Below are positions 9,553-17,464 of a DNA stretch of 32,979 bases, piece by piece. Both the position numbers and the translations under genes were made by a program. The notes under the pieces were generated by a model, which saw only the letters and a program-made list of their open reading frames with translations, did no database searches and had not been told where the DNA came from. Within the stretch, counting starts at the first letter, position 1, and every line of letters begins with the position of its first letter. Source of the DNA: Gammaproteobacteria bacterium (lineage in GTDB: Bacteria; Pseudomonadota; Gammaproteobacteria; Arenicellales; Poriferihabitantaceae); assembly GCA_022826305.1 (NCBI GenBank), contig JAJDVC010000226.1, positions 1 to 32,979 of the forward strand, given 5' to 3'.

Positions 9553-9592
9553 TTATCTGCGTCCTCCCGGAAAGAGGGTGATGGAACCCTGC

Positions 9593-10369
9593 TTATCCCT
9601 GCTTATCGACAACCAGTTTCAGGGCGGTCCGGGCCGCCTGCTGGGAGGCTGGCTGGGCGATCCCGGGAAGCAACCTGCGCCAGGTCGATTGTGCAATTGT
9701 CCGGGGAGTCATGGCAACTTCCCGCTTTCTTCCGACGATCACGTAAACACCCCCCAGGCCAGGCCACCATCGGTTACCGACCTTTTCCAGGAACTCAAGC
9801 CGATTTCTCCACTTCAGCGACTGGAGCGGTGGCCTGTATGCAACCATCCCGGCACCTGCCAGATCGTAACCGAGCAACGATATCCAGTCCTGAACCCGCC
9901 CGACGCGGTAGAATCTTCCGTTCCAGGGTTGTTGCCTTCCGAACAGGCGGGCCCCGCCGTAAAGACTGAACTGGTTGAATCCAATGATCACCAGACAACC
10001 TTCAGGTTCCAGTATCTGGGTAACCTGGCGTAGCACTTCATGCGGCGTATCGCTGAAATCAAGCGTATGGGGCAATACGACAAGACCGCAAGACCGCTCA
10101 GGAAACGGCAGGGCGCTGGAGTCCGAAACGATGTAGTGGTGATTGCGGTAATACGGGTATTCAGGGGCAAGTCCGGGCAGGGAATCCAGATTCCCCGTAT
10201 CCACGATAAGGCGCTGCCTGACCTCGAGATCCTTGAGATAGCTGAACCGGGGCATGCCCACCTGCAATGCGTTGGCATAGTACTGTGACGGAATCAGCTC
10301 CCGGCATCGACCGACCTCGGTTTCCAGAAGCGCCTTCCCCAATGAAGAATTCTGCCAGCACTTGCTCAT
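9593..10369 (-). CDS. SAM-dependent methyltransferase (YafS-like)
   Basis: A class I SAM methyltransferase-like protein of the YafS group that accompanies rnhA-dnaQ in many gammaproteobacteria. Features are DSSALPFPERSCGLVVLPHTLDFSDTPHEVLRQV (motifs II-III of Methyltransf_11) and EGCLVIIGFNQFSLYGGARL. The N-terminal SAM-binding glycine motif is weak, here VDTGNLDSLPG, as in relatives. I chose the ATG at 10369 (258 aa); an in-frame GTG at 10387 would add six residues, and neither has a strong ribosome-binding site. The divergent gloB (glyoxalase II) that usually faces this gene is not present. The substrate is unknown. Confidence 0.82.
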   Translation of the reverse strand: MSKCWQNSSLGKALLETEVGRCRELIPSQYYANALQVGMPRFSYLKDLEVRQRLIVDTGNLDSLPGLAPEYPYYRNHHYIVSDSSALPFPERSCGLVVLPHTLDFSDTPHEVLRQVTQILEPEGCLVIIGFNQFSLYGGARLFGRQQPWNGRFYRVGRVQDWISLLGYDLAGAGMVAYRPPLQSLKWRNRLEFLEKVGNRWWPGLGGVYVIVGRKREVAMTPRTIAQSTWRRLLPGIAQPASQQAARTALKLVVDKQG

Positions 10370-10983
10370 GGTCCATGATTGTCGCACATCCGCCTGAATA
10401 TTTCATGAAATTTGGCGGAACAAAGGGGCGGCACCAAACCTTGAGGTTGTATCCCGGATATGGAATTCCGCATGACGCACAGGGTTCGCAGGCAGCCAGC
10501 AGACAAGTACACCGAACACCATTTCCATAACTGCACCTTGGCAGTGCAGGCCGCTGCCGGGGTAATGACGGTCTCGCCATGTCCGGGACACAACCATCTG
10601 TCGGGTGACAGAAGTCTGCTGCGGAAGATACCCGGTGCATTGGTCTGCCGGAATCGCTGATGACCACGCTTTTTTGCAACGGCTACCGCAACGGCGAAAT
10701 CACCTGTTATCCCATCACTCCTCAACCCAGCGGTTACTGCGGGCTGTGCGCGCTTTCGTAGCTGATGAATGAGGTGAAAAAGATTGCGGATTGATTATCA
10801 GTACCCGGGGGGGGGTTACTGTAATTCATTGAAAGATCAACGATAAGTATTTGTCCATTGCAACCGTCCGTCGCCATTTCCGCCCTTGCAAGGCAACTGC
10901 TCCATGAACATTCATGTAATTTCCTGAATTTTCAATGTTGATGGCATTACAATCGGGATCAGGCATTTATCCGGTCTGTTGCC
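10370..10983. other. 614-bp intergenic stretch with a G9 tract
   Basis: No credible gene is seen between the methyltransferase and dapE on either strand. The place where gloB is often found holds no HxHxDH motif. A run of nine G (10807-10815) directly follows CCC, about 170 bases upstream of dapE. The last 150 bases are AT-richer than the surroundings and probably contain the dapE promoter, but I could not pick convincing -35 and -10 boxes. Confidence 0.5.
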
Positions 10984-12165
10984 ATGCATACACCCACCGT
11001 AGAACTTGCACGGGAACTGATCCGTATCGAGTCCGTTACGCCCGACGACAACGGATGCCAGGATATCCTGTGCTCCCGGCTTGAGTCCGCAGGCTTTTCC
11101 TGTGAACGGATGGTCTTCAGGGATGTCAAAAACCTGTGGGCGAGGCGGGGCGATTCATCACCCCTGCTGGTGTTCGCGGGACACACGGACGTCGTGCCCA
11201 CGGGTCCGCTTGAAGAATGGACGCATGCACCTTTTTCCGGAATCATCGAGAAGGGCATGCTGCATGGTCGCGGTGCGGCAGACATGAAAGGCAGTATTGC
11301 CTGCTTTGCCGTCGCCTGCGAACGATTCGTGTCAAGACATCCGAGGCATGGCGGATCCGTCGCTCTGCTGATCACAAGCGATGAGGAGGGAATTGCCAGG
11401 TGGGGCACGCGAGCGGTCATGGAGGAGCTTGACAAGAGGAACACCCGGATCGACCTGTGCCTGGTCGGGGAGCCTTCAAGCACGAGCACCTGCGGGGACA
11501 CTATCAAGGTGGGACGGCGCGGATCGCTGAACGGCTGCCTGACCATTCACGGCAAGCAGGGTCATATCGCCTACCCGCACCTGGCCGAAAACCCGCTGCA
11601 TCATGCGCTGGGGCCGCTTGATGATCTGGTAAACACCAAATGGGATCTGGGCAACGAGCACTTCCAGCCCACCAGCTTCCAGATATCCAATATCAGGGGA
11701 GGCACCGGTGCGAGCAATGTGATCCCCGGCCATGTCGAAATACAGTTCAACTTCCGATATTCACCGGAAACCGACGATGAACAGCTTCGTGGCACGGTAC
11801 ACCGGATCCTGAATCGGCATGAAGCGCTGGAGTACGACATCGCGTGGGGAGAACCGAGCTGCCCGTTCTACACTCCGAACGGCAGACTTGAAGCGGTCGT
11901 CAAGCAGTCCATCAGGCGGATAACCGGCCTGTGCCCGGAATCAGCCACTACCGGCGGGACGTCCGACGGTCGGTTCATTGCCCCCTCAGGCGCCGAGGTG
12001 GTTGAGCTTGGACCCGTCAATGCAACCATACACCAGATCAATGAACAGGTCTCGATCCGGGACCTCGAGCTATTGACGGATATTTACGAGGACATTATCG
12101 AAAGTGTACTGAACGGCCCGGACAGTACCCGGGCAGAAAGGCCGGCATCCGACATGACGGCATGA
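10984..12165 (+). CDS. dapE: Succinyl-diaminopimelate desuccinylase
   Basis: A 393-residue M20-type metallohydrolase, best matching DapE, which removes succinate from N-succinyl-LL-diaminopimelate in lysine and peptidoglycan synthesis. Zn ligands and catalytic residues are H67 and D69 (FAGHTDVVP), D100 (GRGAADMKG), E134 and E135 (TSDEEG), and the C-terminal His in NATIHQINEQV. The SDGRF and GPVNATIH motifs are characteristic of DapE. It is about 15 residues longer than usual, because of a polar C-terminal tail. It stands alone; neither dapD nor dapC is nearby. The ATG at 10984 fits the family N-terminus, though no clear Shine-Dalgarno sequence precedes it. Confidence 0.92.
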   Translation: MHTPTVELARELIRIESVTPDDNGCQDILCSRLESAGFSCERMVFRDVKNLWARRGDSSPLLVFAGHTDVVPTGPLEEWTHAPFSGIIEKGMLHGRGAADMKGSIACFAVACERFVSRHPRHGGSVALLITSDEEGIARWGTRAVMEELDKRNTRIDLCLVGEPSSTSTCGDTIKVGRRGSLNGCLTIHGKQGHIAYPHLAENPLHHALGPLDDLVNTKWDLGNEHFQPTSFQISNIRGGTGASNVIPGHVEIQFNFRYSPETDDEQLRGTVHRILNRHEALEYDIAWGEPSCPFYTPNGRLEAVVKQSIRRITGLCPESATTGGTSDGRFIAPSGAEVVELGPVNATIHQINEQVSIRDLELLTDIYEDIIESVLNGPDSTRAERPASDMTA

Positions 12166-12683
12166 TCTGGACAGGGCCTCGGCAACCAAATTCAAGACTG
12201 CAAAAAGCGATTCTCCGGGCAGTTTCCTGTACAGTGCCCTTTCCGGAACCTGTGAAACCCCACGACTTCGGTTCGGGCATTCCCCTATCGTGACATTTCA
12301 GTCTCTGGCTGACTTGTCGATCAATATAGTCGACCAGCCTTTCATTCTGGCCCGAACATGGGGCGGTCAGCCGACGGCCCTGGATATCCGGTTTGCCAAA
12401 AATCCTGTTAGCCGTGCCCAGTATCCTGGCCTGATGCCTTACATCCGGAATTCGGATCCCGCTCCCTGGAAATCTCTCTCGGCAGGATCGAATTTGCGAA
12501 CATCAAAACCGCCAGGTTCGCGGCATTCCGAATCAGTTCCAGCGGTCAGGCAGGACTGCGTCAGCCAAACATCGTGTAGCAGGAACATTGGAGTATCGCA
12601 CCGTTCAGTCCATCAAAGGTGGCGCACTCGACTGCGCCACCTTGATAAAGACGGAATACTGACTTTCGCAGGCTGCGCCGAAC
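12166..12683. other. 518-bp convergent intergenic stretch
   Basis: This lies between dapE (plus) and znuA (minus), which converge. A plus-strand open frame from 12290 runs through it, but it has no recognisable domain, no good start site and continues antisense into znuA, so I do not call it. The only clear element is the hairpin at 12616-12643. Nothing else is recognised. Confidence 0.5.
12616..12643 (-). terminator. Hairpin 3' of znuA, probable terminator
   Basis: A perfect 11-bp stem (AAGGTGGCGCA / TGCGCCACCTT) with a 6-base loop, 41 bases downstream of the znuA stop. On the znuA strand the stem ends in TTT only, so the U-tract is short. It is probably a weak intrinsic terminator, or a 3' stabilising hairpin for the zinc operon; it could also serve dapE from the other side. 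Confidence 0.55.
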
Positions 12684-13769
12684 CTACAAGGTCAGCGCCT
12701 GCACGAGCGTCATCGCGTTGTGCCGTATCATGTCGAGGTAGGTCGGTGCCGGACCGTCCGGGCCGGACAGTGCGCCAGGATAAAGCGTGCCGCCGATGGT
12801 AGCTCCGGTCTCGTCAGCGATGCGTTCCAGGAGGCGGGAGTCCGCAACATTCTCTATAAAGACGGCACGAATGCCCTGATCGCGTATCTGCTGGACAAGG
12901 CGGGCGACATCCCGTGCGGACGCCTCTGACTCGGTGCTGAGGCCCTGCGGTGCGATGAAGGTCAACCCGTAATCGCGACCGAAATACTGGAACGCATCGT
13001 GGGAGGTGACGACGGTCCGGCTATTCGAGGGAAGCCCGGCAACAATCTTGCGGATTTCCGAGTCGAGGGCCTCGAGTTCATCCACATAGGTCTCGCGGTT
13101 CCGATAAAAGTGGCCGGCATTTCCGGGATCGGCCTTGGCCAGCGCTGCGGTGATGTTGTCCACGTAAACCACTGCATTGCGGAGACTCTGCCAGGCATGA
13201 GGGTCGAAGGCACCATGGTCATGATCATGGTGTCCGTGACCTTCACCTTCGGCATGCTCGTCATGTTCGTCATGTTCGTCATGGTCATCGTGACCTTCGC
13301 CTTCGGCATGTTCGTCGTGCTCGTCATGGTCATCGTGACCTTCGCCTTCGGCATGCTCGTCATGCTCGTCATGGTCATCGTGACCTTCACCTTCGGCATG
13401 TTCGTCATGCTCGCCAGTAATCGGGTCGATGCCGTCAGTTGCCTCCACCCGGAGGCCGCGGAAGTCCGAAGCATCGATCAGCCGGTCCAGCCAGCCCTCG
13501 AACTGCAGCCCATTGACGACAAGGACCTCCGCCTCGCTGACGGATCGCGCATCGGCAGGGGTAGGCCGGTAAACGTGCGTATCCCCGTCGGGGCCGACGA
13601 GTGTCGTGACTTCGACATGCTCTCCGCCGATGCGCTCCACCATGTCGCCGAGGATCGAGAAGGTAGCCACCACCGGAATCGTCCTGTCGGACTGTGCGAT
13701 GACCGGAACGGCGAGCGACAGCGCGAGGACGGCGGTGGCGGATAACATGAACATTCTGCGGGCTGGCAT
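12684..13769 (-). CDS. znuA: Zinc ABC transporter periplasmic binding protein
   Basis: A 361-residue cluster A-I metal-binding lipoprotein/periplasmic protein family member. The ATG at 13769 follows AGGAGG with a 6-base spacer, and residues 1-25 form a signal peptide (hydrophobic core, cleavage after VIAQ or nearby, no lipobox). The frame stays open upstream to 14171, but that part is znuB antisense. Zn ligands expected from the family are H65 (GDTHVYRPTP), H191 (DPHAWQ) and H257 (TSHDAF). The fourth, usually Asp in an LYSDALS-like motif, reads LYPGALS here (G332), so it may be replaced. A His/Asp/Glu-rich loop spans residues 121-186. Gene order and the Zur box argue for zinc rather than manganese. 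Confidence 0.92.
   Translation of the reverse strand: MPARRMFMLSATAVLALSLAVPVIAQSDRTIPVVATFSILGDMVERIGGEHVEVTTLVGPDGDTHVYRPTPADARSVSEAEVLVVNGLQFEGWLDRLIDASDFRGLRVEATDGIDPITGEHDEHAEGEGHDDHDEHDEHAEGEGHDDHDEHDEHAEGEGHDDHDEHDEHDEHAEGEGHGHHDHDHGAFDPHAWQSLRNAVVYVDNITAALAKADPGNAGHFYRNRETYVDELEALDSEIRKIVAGLPSNSRTVVTSHDAFQYFGRDYGLTFIAPQGLSTESEASARDVARLVQQIRDQGIRAVFIENVADSRLLERIADETGATIGGTLYPGALSGPDGPAPTYLDMIRHNAMTLVQALTL
13212..13409 (-). repeat. In-frame tandem repeats encoding the ZnuA His-rich loop
   Basis: Residues 121-186 of ZnuA consist of a partial unit (HDEHAEGEG), two 15-residue units HDDHDEHDEHAEGEG (13338-13382 and 13293-13337), an 18-residue unit with one extra DEH (13239-13292), and a final HGHHDHDHG. 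At DNA level the units are nearly identical 45-mers. His-rich loops in ZnuA bind Zn(II) loosely and are thought to gather or sense zinc. The near-identity of the units suggests recent expansion by slippage. Confidence 0.92.
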
Positions 13770-13795
13770 TATTGAACCTCCTTTCAGGTCTTGTT

Positions 13796-14665
13796 TCAGG
13801 TTTTGAGATAACGGCGCGGGAAAACCCGCCCGGCGAGACCGCCCATCGGTCCGAAGACCAGCGACAGCACATAGGCGAGACCTGCGACCAGAATGATCGC
13901 CGGCCCGGACGGCAGGCTGAAGTAATAGGAAAAAAGCAGACCACTCAGGCTCGAGAGCATCGCAGCCGAGACGGCGATGACGATCAGTGCGCCGATGCCG
14001 ACTGACCAGAATCGCGCCACGGCGGCGGGAAGGATCATGATGCCGACAGCCATCAGCGTACCGAGTGCGTGGAAACCGGCCACGAGGTTCAGCACGACAA
14101 GGGCAAGAAACGTGAAATGCGCCATGGCGCTGAGTCCGCTCACCGAGCGAAGGAACTGCGGGTCCGCACATTCGAGCACGAGCGGCCGGAACAGAATCGC
14201 GAGCGCGAAGATCGAAATGCTCGTGATCGAACAGAGCAGAATCAGGGTGTCGTCGTCGAGCGCGAGCACGGTTCCGAAGAGCACATGCATCAGGTCGACG
14301 TTGCTGCCTCGGGTAGACACGATCAACACGCCCACCGCCAATGAGATCAGGTAGAAGGCCGCGAGGCTCGTATCCTCGCGCAATGCCGTGACTCGGGTCA
14401 CGAAGCCCGCGAGGAGCGCCACGGCCATGCCTGCGATCAGACCACCGATGGTCATCGCCCCGAGCGAGAGACCGGCGACGAGATAACCGACGGCCGCACC
14501 CGGCAGGATCGCATGGGCCATCGCATCACCCGTCAGGCTCATGCGGCGCAACATCAGGAACACTCCAACCGGCGTCGCGCCGACCGAGATTGCAATGCAA
14601 CCCATCAGCGCTCGCCGCATGAAGCCGAAATCGGCGAAGGGCTGGACGAGGATCTCCCACATCAT
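13796..14665 (-). CDS. znuB: Zinc ABC transporter permease
   Basis: A 289-residue ABC-3 family permease with eight or so hydrophobic segments (for example AISVGATPVGVFLMLRR, IGGLIAGMAVALLAGFV, LISLAVGVLIVST, FTFLALVVLNLVAGF, IVIAVSAAMLSSLSGLLFSYYF). Family motifs RRMSLTGDAMAHAILPGAAVGY and FHALGTLMAVGIMILPAAVARF are clear. The start is the ATG at 14665, whose ATGA overlaps the znuC stop; the frame is open further upstream, but that region is znuC. The inner membrane channel works with ZnuC and ZnuA. It is followed after 26 bases by znuA. Confidence 0.93.
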   Translation of the reverse strand: MMWEILVQPFADFGFMRRALMGCIAISVGATPVGVFLMLRRMSLTGDAMAHAILPGAAVGYLVAGLSLGAMTIGGLIAGMAVALLAGFVTRVTALREDTSLAAFYLISLAVGVLIVSTRGSNVDLMHVLFGTVLALDDDTLILLCSITSISIFALAILFRPLVLECADPQFLRSVSGLSAMAHFTFLALVVLNLVAGFHALGTLMAVGIMILPAAVARFWSVGIGALIVIAVSAAMLSSLSGLLFSYYFSLPSGPAIILVAGLAYVLSLVFGPMGGLAGRVFPRRYLKT

Positions 14666-15405
14666 GCAGCGATTCGCCCGCATGTATGCGGGGGGCCGGC
14701 ACAGGCCTCGCACATCTGGCGTGCACGGAACTGGTTCTCGGCCGTCAGAACCTGTGCCGTGGGTCCATGGGCAACGACTTCACGGGCGAGCATCAGCGTG
14801 CGGGGGAAGTGAGTCCGTACCGTGTCCAGATCGTGCAGAACAGCGAGCACTGTGCGACCTTCGCCATGCCAGCGCTGCACCACACCGATCAGATCTGCCA
14901 TCGTTCTCACGTCAACCGCGCTAAAGGGCTCATCCAGCAGGACGAGCCGAGCGTCCTGCAACAGAAGCCGCGCGAAAAGCACACGCTGTATCTGCCCGCC
15001 AGACAGCGACCCGATCGGTCGCTTCTCGAATCCTTCGAGCCCGACCGCAGCTATCGCTTCGGCAATGCGTGCGTGGTGAGCGGTTTGCAAGCCGGCAAAG
15101 CCGCCGATTTCTCGCCACAGTCCCATCGCCACAAGGTCGGCGACTGTGATCGGGAAAGACCGGTCGATGTCCGATTGCTGCGGCAGGTAAGCGATCTCGC
15201 TGCGCGTGAGACCCCCGAAGGCGATCCGGCCCTCGAGCGGTCGGAGAATACCGATCACCCCCTTCAGCATCGTGGATTTTCCAGCCCCGTTGGGTCCCAC
15301 GATGGCTGTCAGGCTGCCCTCGGCAATCTCGCCGCGCTGGCGATGCACGGCCGGATGCCGGTCGTAGCCGAGGGTCAGATCCTGGAACTCCAGGGCGCAG
15401 GTCAT
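14662..15405 (-). CDS. znuC: Zinc ABC transporter ATP-binding protein
   Basis: A 247-residue ABC ATPase: Walker A GPNGAGKS (37-44), Q-loop LPQQ (74-77), signature LSGGQ (134-138), Walker B LVLLDEP (154-160) and switch H191. The start is the ATG at 15405, inside an ATGA overlap with the small gene before it; an upstream in-frame start at 15447 lies inside that gene and adds nothing conserved. It ends in a Cys/His-rich tail (CEACAGPPHTCG) that could bind metal. It overlaps znuB by 4 bases. It powers zinc import. Confidence 0.93.
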   Translation of the reverse strand: MTCALEFQDLTLGYDRHPAVHRQRGEIAEGSLTAIVGPNGAGKSTMLKGVIGILRPLEGRIAFGGLTRSEIAYLPQQSDIDRSFPITVADLVAMGLWREIGGFAGLQTAHHARIAEAIAAVGLEGFEKRPIGSLSGGQIQRVLFARLLLQDARLVLLDEPFSAVDVRTMADLIGVVQRWHGEGRTVLAVLHDLDTVRTHFPRTLMLAREVVAHGPTAQVLTAENQFRARQMCEACAGPPHTCGRIAA

Positions 15406-15536
15406 GATCCCCCCGGCATCGACGTTGCCCAGAAGAAGGCGCTCCACAGCATGGCAACGATCAGGGTCGCGCCGACCAGCCGAGGCCCAATGCCGAGCGG
15501 CAGCAACCGGAATGAAAGGATATGCCGGATCCTCAT
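15402..15536 (-). CDS. Small membrane protein (44 aa) between zur and znuC
   Basis: An open frame of 44 codons exactly filling the space between zur and znuC. Its ATG (15534-15536) overlaps the zur stop as ATGA and its TGA (15402-15404) overlaps the znuC ATG as ATGA. The product starts MRIRHILSFRLLPLGIGPR and continues into a hydrophobic stretch of about 19 residues, LVGATLIVAMLWSAFFWAT, then SMPGGS. It is thus a probable single-pass inner membrane protein with a basic N-terminal side. I do not recognise a family. Position suggests a role with the ZnuBC transporter or zinc sensing. Coding status rests on the double 4-base overlap and on the fact that without it znuC would sit 130 bases from zur in an otherwise overlapping operon. 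Confidence 0.7.
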   Translation of the reverse strand: MRIRHILSFRLLPLGIGPRLVGATLIVAMLWSAFFWATSMPGGS

Positions 15537-16081
15537 GTCAGCGCTCCCTGTCGAGTGGCGGCACTCACGTCCAGCTGGCGTGACTCTTCATCTGCACACC
15601 GTGTGCACATGCCCTCGATCTCAATCGTGCGACGTGACACGACGAACCCGAAGACAGCGGCATCCTCGGCAAGCAACCCTCCAATTCTCGGATCCTCAAG
15701 TTCGATCGATGACCGGCAGCCGTTGCAAATGAAGAAAAGGCAATCGTGGTCACGCTCGGGATGGATGCACGGGACATAGGCGTTCAGGCTTTCTATCCTG
15801 GAAACGAGACCCTGAGCCATCAGGAAGTCAAGCGCCCGGTACACGGTCGGCGGTCCTACCGGGCGGGAATCCCCGAGCTTGATCGCTTCGATCAGCTGGT
15901 AGGCACCCGTCGGCCCACCGCTGTCCCACAGCAGTTCCAGCACACGCCTGCGTAGTTGCGTCATTTGTACGCCGCGCTCCTCGCAAATGGATACCGCCAG
16001 CGCGATCCGTTCTTGAGGTGAGTGCTGCCCGCGGCAATCCGGATCAACACAGGGGCAAGGTCGGGGCAGCGGTTTCGTCAT
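15533..16081 (-). CDS. zur: Zinc uptake regulator, Fur family
   Basis: A 182-residue Fur-family repressor that senses zinc. The winged-helix DNA-binding part spans about residues 25-95 (MTQLRRRVLELLWDSGGPTGAYQLIEAI, then PPTVYRALDFLMAQGLVSRIESLNAYVPC). The metal domain has CxxC pairs C119/C122 (CNGC) and C159/C162 (CTRC), as for structural zinc, and H107/H112 nearby. The N-terminus has an extra cluster C9, C11, C16 and H20 (CPCVDPDCRGQH) that canonical Zur proteins do not usually have. It is the first gene of the operon, and a palindromic operator lies 33 bases upstream, so autoregulation together with znuCBA is likely. Confidence 0.9.
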   Translation of the reverse strand: MTKPLPRPCPCVDPDCRGQHSPQERIALAVSICEERGVQMTQLRRRVLELLWDSGGPTGAYQLIEAIKLGDSRPVGPPTVYRALDFLMAQGLVSRIESLNAYVPCIHPERDHDCLFFICNGCRSSIELEDPRIGGLLAEDAAVFGFVVSRRTIEIEGMCTRCADEESRQLDVSAATRQGALT

Positions 16082-16113
16082 CTCTTCGATCTCACTTTGC
16101 AGAGCAAGGTTGG

Positions 16114-16127
16114 AATGTTATAACATT
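16114..16127. promoter_or_regulatory. Zur box
   Basis: AATGTTATAACATT is a perfect 14-base palindrome 33 bases upstream of zur and about 140 bases upstream of the divergent dioxygenase gene. It matches the core of the gammaproteobacterial Zur operator (half-site AATGTTATA). Zn-Zur bound here would block zur-znuCBA transcription; whether it also reaches the divergent operon is unclear. Confidence 0.82.
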
Positions 16128-16264
16128 TTGTTTCTCATTGCAAGCAGGGGTGCGATTCACGAAGACTATCCAGTCAGCAAACCTTCCGGAAACATTTCCT
16201 CTGGTACATATCGGCAGCAAACAGTATCATTCGTCGAAACTTTCCATGGTGCAGGATAAAGCCC

Positions 16265-17452
16265 ATGACCCGTTTGAGCAACGAGGGAACACAGGTGACC
16301 CTTCGGTGGAATGATGGAACATCATCGTGTTTTCATGCCATCTGGTTGCGTGACAACTGCCGTTGCAGCCACTGCGGGGAACCGTCGACAGGTCGCCGTA
16401 CACTGAGACTGAGTCAGATCGATCTGTCCGTCACCCTGACGGACGCCCGGCTGGTGCAGTCCGGTTCAGGGGAGTGTATCAGGGTAGCCTGGTCGGACGG
16501 TCACCAGGGAGAATTCGGCACCGTCTGGCTAAAGGAGCATGCCTATGATGCACGCTCACGCAGAATGAAGTCGTTCCATCCTGCGCTGTGGACCAATGGG
16601 CTCCGGGAAAATCCTCCGTCAATGCCGTTCGAGGAAGTCATGACAGCGGATTCCGCATTCTTCGACCTGCTCAACATCATCAAGAATCATGGGCTGTGCC
16701 TTGTGGACGGGGCGTCGGCATCTCCGGGAACAGCGGAAAAGCTGGCGCGCAGGATCGGTTTCCTCCAGACAAGCAATTACGGAAAGGTCATGGACCTCAT
16801 TGCGGATAAAAGGCATCGCAGCATGGCTAACGATGCCGATCCGCTCAAGCCGCATACCGACGAACCCTATCGGGCGTCTCCCCCGGGTATCCTGCTGTTT
16901 CACTGCGTTGAGGCCGGTGAAGACGGGGTTGGAACCTCCACCTTCCTGGACGGATTTGAAGCTGCGGAGACCCTGAAACGGGAAGACCCGGAGGGGTTTT
17001 CCGCCCTGACACGGAACAACCAGACATTTCGTCGGTTTTTCGACGGGGATGTTGATCTGATCTGCGAATTCCCAGTCATTTCGACAGACCAGTTCGGTAA
17101 CGTATGCGGGGTACGGGTAAACGACCGGGTTGCCGCACCGACCTGCATCGACCCTGGTCAGATAACGGATTACTACCGGGGCATGAAGCGGTTTCTCCAG
17201 CTGTCGGAAGACCCGGACCGGATGATCAGGAAGATACTCGAACCCGGAGATATCGCGATTTTCGACAACCACCGCATCCTGCACGGCAGAACCCGGCTGA
17301 AGTTCAGGGGCAGGCGATGGCTGCAGTGGGTCCAGGTCGAACGCGGAGATTTCTACAGTACCCTGCGCATCCTGTCGGACAAGCTTGAGCGGAACAAGGA
17401 TGCCAGGCCATTGCTGCGCGGGGCATACGGTTCCCAGACCCTGAATCAGTAA
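16265..17452 (+). CDS. Gamma-butyrobetaine hydroxylase-like 2-oxoglutarate dioxygenase
   Basis: A 395-residue Fe(II)/2-oxoglutarate dioxygenase of the TauD/gamma-butyrobetaine hydroxylase group. The N-terminal GBBH-like domain has a zinc site equivalent to human BBOX1: C32, C34 and C37 in WLRDNCRCSHC and H80 in SDGHQGEF. The catalytic domain carries the HxD pair H197/D199 (KPHTDEPYR) and distal H340 (NHRILHGRTRL), with the 2-oxoglutarate-binding Arg likely in RRWLQW. Such enzymes hydroxylate gamma-butyrobetaine, trimethyllysine or related betaines. It heads a probable three-gene operon with the SDR (12-base gap) and the PanE-like gene; the second half of the trimethyllysine pathway is not here. 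AGGA about 9 bases before the ATG acts as a ribosome-binding site. Confidence 0.9.
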   Translation: MTRLSNEGTQVTLRWNDGTSSCFHAIWLRDNCRCSHCGEPSTGRRTLRLSQIDLSVTLTDARLVQSGSGECIRVAWSDGHQGEFGTVWLKEHAYDARSRRMKSFHPALWTNGLRENPPSMPFEEVMTADSAFFDLLNIIKNHGLCLVDGASASPGTAEKLARRIGFLQTSNYGKVMDLIADKRHRSMANDADPLKPHTDEPYRASPPGILLFHCVEAGEDGVGTSTFLDGFEAAETLKREDPEGFSALTRNNQTFRRFFDGDVDLICEFPVISTDQFGNVCGVRVNDRVAAPTCIDPGQITDYYRGMKRFLQLSEDPDRMIRKILEPGDIAIFDNHRILHGRTRLKFRGRRWLQWVQVERGDFYSTLRILSDKLERNKDARPLLRGAYGSQTLNQ

Positions 17453-17464
17453 CGAGGAAAATTC

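Noticed and set aside
10807-10815. G9 tract as a phase-variation switch
   Set aside because: It is about 170 bases from dapE and not between clear promoter boxes; an essential gene is an unlikely target.
12290-12802. Plus-strand ORF after dapE
   Set aside because: No domain, no start signal, and it crosses the terminator hairpin into znuA antisense.
13212-13409. Repeats as a CRISPR array
   Set aside because: The units are directly adjacent, in frame and code for protein; there are no unique spacers.
12999-13745. Plus-strand 248-codon frame with hydrophobic repeats opposite znuA
   Set aside because: The valine/methionine-rich repeats are the complement of the His-rich ZnuA repeats read in another frame.
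13770-14171. N-terminal extension of znuA by 134 codons
   Set aside because: It is antisense-like noise inside znuB; the real start at 13769 has AGGAGG and a signal peptide.
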